Part shown: positions 52,479 through 61,395 of the stretch, piece by piece
How positions within the stretch are numbered: position 1 is the stretch's first letter
Layout: every line of letters starts with the position of its first letter
The notes under the pieces: model-generated
Told to the model about the DNA's origin: nothing
Database searches by the model: none
The model's input: the letters and a program-made list of their open reading frames with translations, nothing else
NCBI GenBank assembly: GCA_040772005.1
Contig: JAXGYZ010000003.1
Location: 186,001-250,000 of the forward strand
Direction of reading: 5' to 3'
Length of the DNA: 64,000 nucleotides
Origin: MWBF01 sp040772005
GTDB taxonomy: Bacteria; Chloroflexota; Anaerolineae; CG2-30-64-16
Translations under genes and position numbers: made by a program

Positions 52479-53049
52479 AACCGGCAACCCTGTGCCCGGC
52501 CGGACGGCCCGCCCACGGTTCGCGCTCTTCGCGCCGCGGCCGACCCGACCGTACATCCATCCCTACCTGGGCGGCGCACTGCTCGGCGTGGTGTTGTTTG
52601 CCTCGTTCTTTCTCACCGGCAACGGCTTGGGCGCGTCGGGCGGGCTGAATAACATCATCGGGTTCTTCGCAGACCTGATCGCGCCCGACCACATGGACCA
52701 GTTGCCTTACCTGGTGAAAATTGCCGGGGGCGACAAGAATCCGCTGGACTCGTGGACCGTGTTTGGGGTGGTAGGCACGCTGCTCGGCGGCTTCCTGTCC
52801 GGCTGGCTCAACGGCCGGCTGAAGGTGGAGACCGTGCGCGGCCCGCGGATTACGCCGCGCACCCGCTGGGCGATGGCCTTCCTGGGTGGGGCCATCATGG
52901 GCTACGGCGCGCGCTTTGCCCGCGGCTGCACCTCCGGCCATGCGCTGTCCGGCGGCGCGGTGCTCTCTGCCGGGTCCTGGGCCTTCATGTTCGCGGTCTT
53001 CGCCGGCGCTTATGCGCTGGCCTATTTCCTGCGCAAGTTCTGGAACTAG
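52468..53049 (+). CDS. YeeE/YedE-family transporter (thiosulfate-type half)
   Basis: This 193-residue membrane protein has about five hydrophobic segments and the motif ARFARGCTSGHALSGGA, in which Cys is the sulfur-ligand site in thiosulfate transporters of the TsuA/YeeE family. It overlaps the cytochrome gene by 11 bases, with AGGAGG before the ATG, so coupling is tight. It is half the usual length and probably works with the following YeeE/YedE protein. Confidence 0.84.
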   Translation: MAVETGNPVPGRTARPRFALFAPRPTRPYIHPYLGGALLGVVLFASFFLTGNGLGASGGLNNIIGFFADLIAPDHMDQLPYLVKIAGGDKNPLDSWTVFGVVGTLLGGFLSGWLNGRLKVETVRGPRITPRTRWAMAFLGGAIMGYGARFARGCTSGHALSGGAVLSAGSWAFMFAVFAGAYALAYFLRKFWN

Positions 53050-53070
53050 AACTGCTCCGTAGGAGGCACG

Positions 53071-54303
53071 ATGGCGCCTTTTCCCTTGACCCTTGCGACG
53101 CACCTCGGCCACTGGGGCCAGTACGTCGTCTATCTGCTGATCGGCGTGGCCTTCGGCTTTGTCCTGGAGAGCGCCGGGTTCGGCAATTCGCTGAAGCTCG
53201 CCGGGCAGTTTTACTTCAAGGAACTGACGGTGCTCAAGGTGATGTTTGGCGCCATCGTGACCGCAATGGTGCTGATCTTCGCCGTCACCGGCCTGGGCCT
53301 GCTGGACTACAACCTGATCTATGTCAATACCACCTATCTGTGGCCCGACATTGTGGGCGGCCTCATCATGGGCGTCGGCTTCATCGTCGGCGGCTTCTGC
53401 CCCGGCACCTCGCTGGTGGCGCTGGCGACGCGCAAGATCGATGGCCTGTTCTTCGTGTTGGGCGGCCTGTTCGGCATCTTCCTCTTCGGTGAGACGGTGG
53501 ACTCCTTTGCCGGGTTCTGGAACTCGTCGTACCTGGGCCGGCTCACCCTGCAGGATTGGCTGGGGCTGCCGGTGGGCGTGGTGGTGTTGGGCATCGTGCT
53601 GATGGCCCTCTTCATGTTCTGGGGCGGCGAGCATCTCGAGCGCATCTTCGGCGGCCGGAACCTGAAGCGGGAGCCGAAAGCACGCTATGCCGGCGCGGCC
53701 GCGCTGGCCCTGGGCGCCGTGGCACTCATCTTCATCGGCCAGCCGACCGCGGCGGACAAATGGCAGGCATTGTCACCGGAGAAGGAGCCCCTGCTGGCCG
53801 AGCGCGCGGTGCAGATTGATCCCGGCGAGCTGCTCGATGCGCTGCACAACGATGCCTTGAAGGTGGTGCTGCTGGATGTGCGCAGCGAGGCCGACTACAA
53901 TCTCTTCCATATTGCCGACGCGCGCCATGCGTCTCTCGATATGCTGCCCGGCCTGATTCCGGCCCTGCTGCTTGAGCCGGCCAACGCGGTCTTTGTGACG
54001 ATGAGCAACGACGAAACGGCCGCGACCGAAGCCTGGAAGCTGCTGACTGCCGAGAGCGTGCCGAATGCGTATGTGCTCGGGGGCGGTGTCAATGCCTGGC
54101 TGGACGCATTCGGCAGTGCGGATCCCGCACTGCGCAAGGCAGCCGTCGCGGCCGGGGATGACCGGTTGCGCTACGAGTTCACACTTGCGACGGGCGCGCG
54201 CTCGCCGGCCGCCACTCCCGATGCGGAGCAATTCGAGGTCGAGTACACGCCCAAGATTCAGTTGAAGCTCAAGAAGGGGCCTTCCGGCGGCGGCTGCGGG
54301 TAA
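53071..54303 (+). CDS. YeeE/YedE transporter fused to an inactive-looking rhodanese domain
   Basis: This 410-residue protein has a membrane part (1-225) with VGGFCPGTSLVALATRKIDG as the conserved cysteine motif. The C-terminal rhodanese domain (about 245-355: VVLLDVRSEADYNLFHIADARH, NAYVLGGGVNAW) follows. The catalytic loop reads VTMSNDETAA where an active rhodanese has cysteine, so sulfurtransferase activity is unlikely. The chain ends GGGCG with a terminal cysteine. It probably forms the second half of the sulfur transporter. Confidence 0.84.
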   Translation: MAPFPLTLATHLGHWGQYVVYLLIGVAFGFVLESAGFGNSLKLAGQFYFKELTVLKVMFGAIVTAMVLIFAVTGLGLLDYNLIYVNTTYLWPDIVGGLIMGVGFIVGGFCPGTSLVALATRKIDGLFFVLGGLFGIFLFGETVDSFAGFWNSSYLGRLTLQDWLGLPVGVVVLGIVLMALFMFWGGEHLERIFGGRNLKREPKARYAGAAALALGAVALIFIGQPTAADKWQALSPEKEPLLAERAVQIDPGELLDALHNDALKVVLLDVRSEADYNLFHIADARHASLDMLPGLIPALLLEPANAVFVTMSNDETAATEAWKLLTAESVPNAYVLGGGVNAWLDAFGSADPALRKAAVAAGDDRLRYEFTLATGARSPAATPDAEQFEVEYTPKIQLKLKKGPSGGGCG

Positions 54304-54355
54304 GCCAGAACCGATCTGCTGCCCAGACCCCTGGGGCCGGTAGTTGGGTTAGTAT

Positions 54356-54384
54356 TTGACGGATCGCGGCACGTGATTTACATT
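54356..54384 (+). promoter_or_regulatory. Candidate promoter of LDH2-type gene
   Basis: TTGACG (54356-54361), a 17-base spacer and TACATT (54379-54384) lie about 65 bases before the dehydrogenase gene. Confidence 0.45.
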
Positions 54385-54416
54385 GACTGCCTGGCAGCAC
54401 CACGCGCCAGGCAGTC
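54385..54416. repeat. Leader hairpin upstream of LDH2-type gene
   Basis: An 11-base perfect inverted repeat GACTGCCTGGC / GCCAGGCAGTC with a 10-base loop lies just after the candidate promoter. There is no T-run on either side, so an operator or 5' mRNA hairpin is more likely than a terminator. Confidence 0.5.
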
Positions 54417-54448
54417 GTCTATCCCCGTCCGACCCCGGAGTATACATA

Positions 54449-55495
54449 ATGAATAAGCTTTGCTTCACGCCATCGCAACTCATCATCTGTGCGACCCGCA
54501 TCCTCACCGCCGCTCACGTGCCGCCGGACGTGGCCCAACAGGTTGCCGGCTCGCTCGTGCGGGCCAACCTGGCCGGCCACGATTCGCACGGCGTCATTCG
54601 CCTGCTCCAGTATGTGCGTGCAGTGGAGAAAGGGGAGATCGACCCGGCCGCGACGATCGAGGTCGTCCGCGAATCTGCGACGACCGCGCTGCTCGATGCG
54701 CACTGGGCGTTCGGCCAGGTGGCCGCGCGGCAGGCGATGGAGCTGGCGATTGCGAAGGCCGAGGCGCACGACCTGGCCGCGGTCGGCCTGCGCAACTCCG
54801 CGCACATCGGCCGGCTCGGTGAGTACGCGTTGCTGGCCGCAGAACGGGGACTGATCGGCTTCCTGACGTGCAACGCCTCGCAGTTTGTCGCCCCATACGG
54901 CGGGCTGGACCGCGTCTTCGGCACCAATCCCTTCGCCTATGCATTCCCGACCGGCGGCCAGCCCTTGCTGGTGGACTTCGCGACGACCCCGGCGGCGGAG
55001 GGCAAGCTGCGCGTCGCAATGGCGAAGGGCCAGCCGATTCCTGAAGGCTGGATCCTCGACCGCAATCGCCAGCCGACCACGAATCCCGCGGACTTCTATG
55101 ACGGTGGGGTGATTCTGCCGTTGGGCGGCTACAAGGGTTACGGGCTGCTGATGGTGGCGGACCTGCTGGGCGGCGCGCTGACCGGACACGGCTGCACTGC
55201 GCTGCCGGAGCACACGACTGGCAACGGCGTCTTCCTGATGGCGATCCGCATCGAGGCCTTCTGCTCGCTGGCGGACATGACCGGCACGGCAGACCGCCTG
55301 TTTGCACTGGTCAAGTCCGGCACGCGCGCGCCAAGCTGTGAGGAGATTCTGATCCCGGGGGAGCCGGAGTTCCGCGCGCAGGCGCAGCGCGAGCGCGATG
55401 GCATCGAGCTGCCCGCGGATACGTGGCATGGGCTGGTCGCGCTTGCGGCGGAGTATGGCGTCAGTGAAGCCGAGCTGGTCGCCTGTGACCCCTGA
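54449..55495 (+). CDS. Malate/L-lactate dehydrogenase-like (LDH2) oxidoreductase
   Basis: This 348-residue cytoplasmic NAD(P)-dependent oxidoreductase belongs to the LDH2/MDH2 family (YlbC, ureidoglycolate and delta-1-pyrroline dehydrogenases). ANLAGHDSHGVIRLLQYV holds the conserved histidine, and VGLRNSAHIGRLGEYAL, FGTNPFAYAFP and LPLGGYKGYGLLM are further signatures. The substrate within this 2-hydroxyacid family is not readable. CGGAG precedes the ATG at 54449. Confidence 0.87.
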   Translation: MNKLCFTPSQLIICATRILTAAHVPPDVAQQVAGSLVRANLAGHDSHGVIRLLQYVRAVEKGEIDPAATIEVVRESATTALLDAHWAFGQVAARQAMELAIAKAEAHDLAAVGLRNSAHIGRLGEYALLAAERGLIGFLTCNASQFVAPYGGLDRVFGTNPFAYAFPTGGQPLLVDFATTPAAEGKLRVAMAKGQPIPEGWILDRNRQPTTNPADFYDGGVILPLGGYKGYGLLMVADLLGGALTGHGCTALPEHTTGNGVFLMAIRIEAFCSLADMTGTADRLFALVKSGTRAPSCEEILIPGEPEFRAQAQRERDGIELPADTWHGLVALAAEYGVSEAELVACDP

Positions 55496-55520
55496 CCTGG
55501 ACAGGCCAGAGCTGGGCGGC

Positions 55521-55606
55521 GAACGAGAACCGCGAAGACGCCAAGAGCACAAAGAAATGGCCTCAAGCGTTTGCGTACTTGGCGACTTCGCGGTTCAATT
55601 CTCGTC
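55521..55606. repeat. Long imperfect inverted repeat
   Basis: Arms around CCGCGAAGACGCCAAG (55529-55544) and CTTGGCGACTTCGCGG (55578-55593) extend outward through GAACGAGAA and TTCAATTCTCGTC. The loop is about 33 bases. It resembles a widespread dispersed intergenic repeat and may end the dehydrogenase transcript. No gene is seen. Confidence 0.6.
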
Positions 55607-55698
55607 CGGCGGGCGCGGAAAGTCCATTAGGGATCGGCCAGGGAGCGGCGTATAATTCAGATCATCGTGGGCAACGGCATTGGTGGCGTCTTGCAGCG

Positions 55699-58600
55699 AT
55701 GAGGCATCTTGTGTCACCGACCTTCTACCAGCACCGTCCGACCATTGGGGTCCTGGCCGGCTGGCAGATTTATTGGACGGCCAGGCCGCTGAGCTACCTG
55801 AACCCCATCTTCCGCGGCATCCGCCAGGCCGCGGCTGACTTGGGCTGCAATCTCCTTCTGGGTTGCGGGTTGGGACCGACCGCAACCTCCAGCGATCCTC
55901 TGCGCCCGGCGTGGCCCTGCCTCTCGCCTGAAACCGACTTCGTGCCGATTGGGCCGTGGAACACCGATGGCTTGATCGCGATCAATCCGCTGCATTCAGC
56001 AGCGCGCTCGCGTGACCTGCAACAGGTGCGCGCCGCCGGTCACCCGGTACAGTTCATAGGCTCCGGAGAAGACGGTCCGACGATTGTTGCCGACAATGCC
56101 GGGGGCATCCAGATTGCGCTGGAGCACCTGGTCGAGCACGGTCACCGGCGCATCGCCTTCATCGCCGGCAGCCCGGAAGATATATCCGGTGACACCGGCG
56201 CCCGGCTGACCGCCTATCGCGCCGCCCTCGCGCAACATGGGCTGGACGAGCGCCTGGTGGCCTACGGCCGGCACACCTACGATGGCGGCGAAGCAGCCAT
56301 GCGCCAGATCATCGACTCAGGTGCGGCGTTCACCGCGGTTCTGGCGAGCAACGATGAGTCGGCCTTCGGTGCACTGCTAGTACTCCGCAGCGCCGGTCTG
56401 GACGTTCCGCGCGATGTGGCGGTCATCGGCTTCGATGACCGCCCGGAATGTGCGGTGCAGGAACCGCCGCTGACGAGCGTCCACATTCCCCTGGTCAACA
56501 TGGGCTATCGCGCGGTCGAGCTGCTCTTGCAGCAGATCAACGGCCGGCCGGCGGCGGTCGAGCCGGTGCAGATTGCCACCCGCCTTGTGCCGCGTGAATC
56601 GTGTGGCTGTGGCTGGACGGCTCTCCGAGCACGGCGCCTGCCTCCTGGGTCGGCGGAATCGGCGGTCGAGACGAGTCAGTCCGCTGATCGACGTATGCGC
56701 CTGGTGCAGGCAATGGTCGGGACAATCCTCGCTGAGACCCAGGGCTCCAACGCGCAAGACGTGCGTCAACGCTGTGCTGGTCTCGTCGAGGCCTTCATCC
56801 TGAGTGTCGGACAGCGCGACGGGGCTGGCTTCCAGCAGACACTGGCTGAAGCGCTCCGGGCAACGATCGCGGAAGGGGTTGACACGCACGTCTGGCAAGG
56901 GGCGCTCTCGCGGCTGGGCCGCGAGATGCCTGCCCTGTTGGCCGACTGGGGCCAGCCTGCCACGCGGGATTTCGCGCGGGAGATGTTGGACCAGGCGCGC
57001 GTGGCAATCAGTGCGGCCACGCTGCGCCAGAGACAGCAGTTCGTCGTGGATCAAAGCTGGACGGACGGCCGCATCGGGCTGCTGACAGCACGCCTCCTTA
57101 CCGCTCTGGAAGAAAACCAGGTCTATCAGATTTTGGCGCAGCACTTGCCCGAGATGGGCATCCAGACCGCAGCGGTCGCGCTCTTCGAGGCGGAGGGCGA
57201 AGACCCCGTGGCGTGGAGCTCCTTGCGCTCTGTGACTGCCGCAGGACAACCGGTGTGTCGTTTTCGGACCCGTGATTATCCCCCTGAGGGCCTCTGCGCA
57301 GGCCGGCAGCCTTTCAGCCAGGCGCTGTTGCCGTTGGTAAATCCGCACGGTCAGTTGGGGTTCGTAGCGTTCGATACCGGTCACCTGGAACTCTATGGCG
57401 CGATCGCACAACAGATTGCCGGCGCTCTCAACACCGCCCAATTGTACCGCGCGGCCACCGAGGGCCGGCGTCTGGCCGAAGAAGCGGACCGGATGAAGAG
57501 CCGCTTCCTTTCGACCGTCAGCCATGAGCTGCGCACGCCGTTGAACTTGATCGTAGGCCTGGGCGAGATCCTGCTGCGCGACAGCGAGCGGGGCGCTCTG
57601 CCACTGCCCCCGGCTGCGCTGAACGATCTGGCGCGCCTGAACGCCAATGCTCAACATCTTGGCCGGCTGATCGGTGACGTCCTGGACCTTGCCAGCAGCG
57701 ATGCCGGACAGCTGCGGCTCACCAACCAGCTCGTGGATTTGGGACAGACTCTACAGACGGCGGTGGAGACCGGTCGGAGGCTGGCGGCGGATAAGGGGCT
57801 TGGCTGGCGTGCGACCCTCCCCGAATCGGGGCCGTGGGTCTGGGGCGACCGCACCCGGCTATCACAGGTCGCGCTGAACCTCATCAGCAATGCCATCAAG
57901 TTCACCATTTCCGGAGAAGTTCATCTGGCGGTGGACGTCGCCGCCGAGTCGGTCACGGTGAGCGTGCGCGACACCGGGCTGGGCATCCCGCCCGAGGAGC
58001 AGGGCTCGATTTTCGATGACTTTCGCCGTTCGGAGCGAAGTGTCATCCGCGGCTACAGCGGCCTGGGCCTGGGGCTGGCAATCTGCCGGCGTCTGATCGA
58101 GCTGCACGGCGGCACGATCGGCGTGGAGTCCACCGGGCAGGAGGGCGCAGGCTCGACTTTTTACTTCACCTTGCCGGTCGTCGAACCGCCGGCCGTCCAG
58201 GTATCGGTTGCCGCGCCAGCAACGGGGAGCGAAGGGGGCGTCTTGGTGCTCACCCCGTCGCCGGACACCAGCGAGCGCCTGCGCGTGCACTTACAGCAGC
58301 ACGGCTTTGAGGTGCAGATGGCCCTGCCGGATCAGCCCTCAAGCTGGCAACCTCTGCTCCTGGCCGCACCTCCCACCGCGATTGTGCTCGATGTGACCCA
58401 GGCCTCGGATCAGGCCTGGCATGTGCTGAAGATGCTCAAGGCCGATTTCAGGACACAGGAGATTCCTGTGCTTTTCTACGCGCTCTCACAGGACAGCAGC
58501 GCGGTCCTGGAACTGGACTATCTTACCAAGCCGATCGAGCTGGCCGAGCTGACGCGCGCGCTCGATCAGCAGTGGCTGCTGCCGGATGCAGTGTCCTCCC

Positions 58601-59316
58601 CGGCGTCTCAGCGCGTGTTTCTGGTGGTTGACGATGACCCGGATACCCTGGAGATGCACGCGCGCATCGTGCGCCGACATTCGCCTTCCAACCGCGTGCT
58701 CCAGGCGCGCAACGGGCTGGCGGCGTTGGAGATTCTGCAGCGCGAGCATGTTGATCTGGTGCTGCTGGACCTGATGATGCCTGAGATGGACGGCTTTGCC
58801 GTGCTGGAGGCGATGCGTGAACGCGAGGCCACGCGCACCATTCCGGTCATCGTGGTCACCGGTCAGACGCTTACCGAATCGGAGATGAGCCGGCTGAATA
58901 TCGGCGTGACGCGGGTGTTGAGCAAGGGCGTGTTCAACCTGGACGAGACGCTGGCCCACCTGGACATCGCGTTGGCGCGCAAGCGTGTCTTGAGCAGCGA
59001 AGCGCAACGCCTGGTGCGCCAGGCGTTGGCCTATATTCAGGCGCACTATGCCGAGCCGCTCTCGCGCCAGGAAATCGCCGCGCATGTCGGCCTGAGTGAT
59101 GACTATCTCACCAGTTGCTTTCATAAGGAACTCGGCCTGACGCCGGTGGCTTACCTCAACCGTTACCGCGTGCAGCAGGCCCGCCAACTGCTGGCAAATA
59201 CGCACAAGAGCATCACCGAGATCGCGCTGGACGTGGGCTTTTCCAGCAGCAGCTATTTCAGTCGTATCTTCCGCCGCGAGACGGGCATGTCCCCTGAGGC
59301 CTATCGGCGCTCATAG
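55699..59316 (+). CDS. LacI-type sensor / histidine kinase / receivers / AraC hybrid regulator
   Basis: This 1205-residue one-piece two-component regulator opens with a LacI-type sugar-binding domain (about 10-345: PTIGVLAGW, HRRIAFIAGSPED, VIGFDDRPE). A coiled and GAF-like region (about 360-590) follows. HisKA has His609 in VSHELRTPLN, and HATPase boxes are at about 700-830. One receiver-like domain is degenerate (845-955); the next is intact (Asp1024 in LLDLMMPEMDGF). A C-terminal AraC domain covers about 1105-1205. No signal peptide is seen, so sugar is sensed inside the cell. The ATG at 55699 has a TATAAT (55651-55656) upstream. It probably controls the sugar importer downstream. Confidence 0.87.
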   Translation: MRHLVSPTFYQHRPTIGVLAGWQIYWTARPLSYLNPIFRGIRQAAADLGCNLLLGCGLGPTATSSDPLRPAWPCLSPETDFVPIGPWNTDGLIAINPLHSAARSRDLQQVRAAGHPVQFIGSGEDGPTIVADNAGGIQIALEHLVEHGHRRIAFIAGSPEDISGDTGARLTAYRAALAQHGLDERLVAYGRHTYDGGEAAMRQIIDSGAAFTAVLASNDESAFGALLVLRSAGLDVPRDVAVIGFDDRPECAVQEPPLTSVHIPLVNMGYRAVELLLQQINGRPAAVEPVQIATRLVPRESCGCGWTALRARRLPPGSAESAVETSQSADRRMRLVQAMVGTILAETQGSNAQDVRQRCAGLVEAFILSVGQRDGAGFQQTLAEALRATIAEGVDTHVWQGALSRLGREMPALLADWGQPATRDFAREMLDQARVAISAATLRQRQQFVVDQSWTDGRIGLLTARLLTALEENQVYQILAQHLPEMGIQTAAVALFEAEGEDPVAWSSLRSVTAAGQPVCRFRTRDYPPEGLCAGRQPFSQALLPLVNPHGQLGFVAFDTGHLELYGAIAQQIAGALNTAQLYRAATEGRRLAEEADRMKSRFLSTVSHELRTPLNLIVGLGEILLRDSERGALPLPPAALNDLARLNANAQHLGRLIGDVLDLASSDAGQLRLTNQLVDLGQTLQTAVETGRRLAADKGLGWRATLPESGPWVWGDRTRLSQVALNLISNAIKFTISGEVHLAVDVAAESVTVSVRDTGLGIPPEEQGSIFDDFRRSERSVIRGYSGLGLGLAICRRLIELHGGTIGVESTGQEGAGSTFYFTLPVVEPPAVQVSVAAPATGSEGGVLVLTPSPDTSERLRVHLQQHGFEVQMALPDQPSSWQPLLLAAPPTAIVLDVTQASDQAWHVLKMLKADFRTQEIPVLFYALSQDSSAVLELDYLTKPIELAELTRALDQQWLLPDAVSSPASQRVFLVVDDDPDTLEMHARIVRRHSPSNRVLQARNGLAALEILQREHVDLVLLDLMMPEMDGFAVLEAMREREATRTIPVIVVTGQTLTESEMSRLNIGVTRVLSKGVFNLDETLAHLDIALARKRVLSSEAQRLVRQALAYIQAHYAEPLSRQEIAAHVGLSDDYLTSCFHKELGLTPVAYLNRYRVQQARQLLANTHKSITEIALDVGFSSSSYFSRIFRRETGMSPEAYRRS

Positions 59317-59513
59317 CCGGGTCTGTTTTCGCCTGAGGGCGCAATCTGAGCGGGTGGATGACTTACCGCTGCCGCTGACGCAGGACCCGTCGCGGGATGC
59401 ACCCTCACAAAAGCATCCCTTCGACTGCGCTCCTGTGCTTCCTTTCTTCCTCCGCACCATCTTTCCGGAATTCTGCATATTCCGTGCGCTTTTGGGCAAG
59501 CCCCCTGCCGCCT

Positions 59514-59537
59514 AACTGGATAGAATTCTATCCAGTT
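59514..59537. promoter_or_regulatory. 24-base perfect palindrome, candidate operator
   Basis: AACTGGATAGAA is followed at once by its exact complement (59514-59537), 36 bases before the LacI-HTH gene. The size and symmetry fit a dimeric repressor or LacI-family site. The bound protein is not known. Confidence 0.6.
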
Positions 59538-59573
59538 GTGGAAGCGATCCCAGCCCAACGTGCAGGGGACAGC

Positions 59574-59798
59574 ATGACACTCACACTTCAGCAAATCGCT
59601 CAATTGGCCGGCGTCTCACGCTCGACCGCTTCGCGCGTCATCAACGGACATCCTCATGTGCGGCCCGCAGTGCGCGAGCGGGTCTTGCAGGTGATCGGCG
59701 AACACGGCTACCAGCCGAACCCCATTGCGCGGCTTCTGGCGGCCAGCCGCACCAGTGAATCCGCCCCGGATCAGCCGGACCAGGATGCCAGCGCATGA
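59574..59798 (+). CDS. Stand-alone LacI-family DNA-binding domain
   Basis: This 74-residue protein begins MTLTLQQIAQLAGVSRSTASRVINGHPHVRPAVRERVLQVI, a complete LacI helix-turn-helix, with the hinge region through IGEHGYQPNPIARLLAASR. It then stops, so it lacks the whole sugar-binding domain of about 270 residues. No remnant of that domain follows in any frame I examined. A LacI-type sugar-binding domain without HTH lies in the upstream hybrid regulator. It may be a real mini-regulator or a truncated gene. Confidence 0.72.
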   Translation: MTLTLQQIAQLAGVSRSTASRVINGHPHVRPAVRERVLQVIGEHGYQPNPIARLLAASRTSESAPDQPDQDASA

Positions 59799-59841
59799 GC
59801 CGACCCTCTCCTAATTTCGCCAGCGATTTTTCGCCAGCGAT

Positions 59842-59855
59842 TGGAAGCGCTTTCA
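59842..59855. promoter_or_regulatory. LacI/CcpA-type (cre-like) operator
   Basis: TGGAAGCGCTTTCA is a near-perfect palindrome with the central CG of LacI-family operators and fits the cre pattern TGNAANCGNTNNCA. It lies about 105 bases before the solute-binding gene and 45 after the LacI-HTH gene. The nearby LacI-HTH protein is the natural candidate to bind it. Confidence 0.7.
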
Positions 59856-59961
59856 GGATTCCCGAAGGAGGTGGCGCATCCCATTGATATCCCAAAATCG
59901 TGATCGCCTAAATGTTGTTCCAACCAATCCTTTCATAATCCGGTATAAGGAGAAGACTCTC

Positions 59962-61311
59962 ATGTCCAGGAAAATCGTGGCCCTCGTCAGCATGTTGATC
60001 GTGCTGGCAACCGTGTTGTCCGCTTGTGGCGGCTCGGCCACCCCGGCGCCGTCCACGGCAGCAGGCGGAGCGGCCCAGGCCCCCGCTGCGGATGCCAAAG
60101 TGACCCTGAAGGTGCTCGTACATCAGAACCCGCCCATGGTGGAGTTCATGGAAGCCTTCAACAAGACGTTCCAGGAGAAGTACCCCAACATCACCGTGGA
60201 TATGTCGGTCGTGAACGCCAACGACCTGAGCACCGTCACGCAGACCCGGCTGACCGCCAATGACGTGGATGTCGTGGATATCTTCGGCTTCGCGAATGCG
60301 GCCCAGCCGTACATGAAGAACGTCACCCAGCCCAACTGGCAGACCCTGATCGAGGCCGGCCTGTTGATGGACCTTACGGATCAGCCATTCGTCAAGAACT
60401 ACGACGAGGCGACCATCAAGGACGCCGGTACCTACAACGGCAAGGTCTACTCGATTAACCTGGGCCGCGTTTCCTACAGCGGCATCTACTACAACAAGGA
60501 CATGTTCACTGCGAACAATGTCAAAGTCCCCACCACCTGGGGCGAGCTCGTGGCGGCCTGCGAGACCTTCAAAGCAGCCAACATTCCGTGCATGACCGCG
60601 GGCGGCAAGGACGGCTGGCCCATCTTCGTGGGCGCCTACGGCCTGACGGGCGCACTCTATCCTGACCAGGCCGGCTTGGTTGAGGGGCTGTGGACCGGTA
60701 CCATCAAGTGGAACGACGCCAAGGCCCTGGACATGTGGCAGCGGATGAAGGTCTACACCCAGGACATGATGGAAGCGGGCGCCAGCGGCATCGCGGGCGA
60801 CGCAGCGCCTGGGCGCTTTGCCTCCGGTGCAGTCGCCATGTTCCCCGGCGGCACCTGGTACGCCTCGGCCATCGACGCGGCCGAGCCGGCCTTCGAGTGG
60901 GGCTACATCCCCTTCCCCGGCAGCGACAACGCCGACGACAACAAGTACCTGTTCGGCAAGTATGACCAGGGCTGGGCCGTGGCCGCCAAGACCGCCAACA
61001 AAGACGCGGCCATGAAGTACCTGACCGAGTTCTCGGACCCGGCCAACTACCAGGCGTTTGCCAACGCGGTCGGCTTCATCCCCACCCAGCCAGGCGCCAA
61101 GCTGGAAACGAAGATCGGTGAGGAAGTTGCACCGTATCTCGCCAACTTCCGCGTGGGCTTCGAGCAGTACTGGATCGCGCCGAAGGGCGCCGGCCAGTAC
61201 GCCAACCCCTGGGCTTCGTACTTCAAGCCGTTCGGCGAGTACGACGACCCGCAGGAGTTGGCGGACAAGGTGCAGGCTGACCTGCAATCCGGGCTGGACG
61301 CGAACCAGTAG
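59962..61311 (+). CDS. Extracellular sugar-binding lipoprotein (CUT1)
   Basis: This 449-residue protein has a Sec lipoprotein signal (LSAC, Cys22), a Gly/Ala/Pro-rich linker and a family 1 solute-binding domain (VTLKVLVHQNPPMVEFMEAFNKTF, GIYYNKDMFTANNVKVPTTW, FPGGTWYASAI). It would capture sugars outside the membrane for the two permeases that follow. AAGGAG precedes the ATG at 59962. A GH16 gene downstream suggests beta-glucan oligosaccharides. Confidence 0.92.
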   Translation: MSRKIVALVSMLIVLATVLSACGGSATPAPSTAAGGAAQAPAADAKVTLKVLVHQNPPMVEFMEAFNKTFQEKYPNITVDMSVVNANDLSTVTQTRLTANDVDVVDIFGFANAAQPYMKNVTQPNWQTLIEAGLLMDLTDQPFVKNYDEATIKDAGTYNGKVYSINLGRVSYSGIYYNKDMFTANNVKVPTTWGELVAACETFKAANIPCMTAGGKDGWPIFVGAYGLTGALYPDQAGLVEGLWTGTIKWNDAKALDMWQRMKVYTQDMMEAGASGIAGDAAPGRFASGAVAMFPGGTWYASAIDAAEPAFEWGYIPFPGSDNADDNKYLFGKYDQGWAVAAKTANKDAAMKYLTEFSDPANYQAFANAVGFIPTQPGAKLETKIGEEVAPYLANFRVGFEQYWIAPKGAGQYANPWASYFKPFGEYDDPQELADKVQADLQSGLDANQ

Positions 61312-61395
61312 GCCGTCAGCCGGACCGGCCTTCCCGCTGTGGGCTTCTCGTCCGATCCTCGCGAAGCCCACAGCCATATCGCATGGAGGCACGCC

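Noticed and set aside
55579..55698. Earlier start for the LacI-sensor hybrid regulator
   Set aside because: The in-frame upstream codons lie in an inverted repeat and a TATAAT promoter region with no domain; ATG 55699 was kept.
59397..59573. N-terminal extension of the LacI-HTH protein
   Set aside because: LacI HTH domains start within a few residues of the N-terminus, and the extension crosses the 24-base palindrome.
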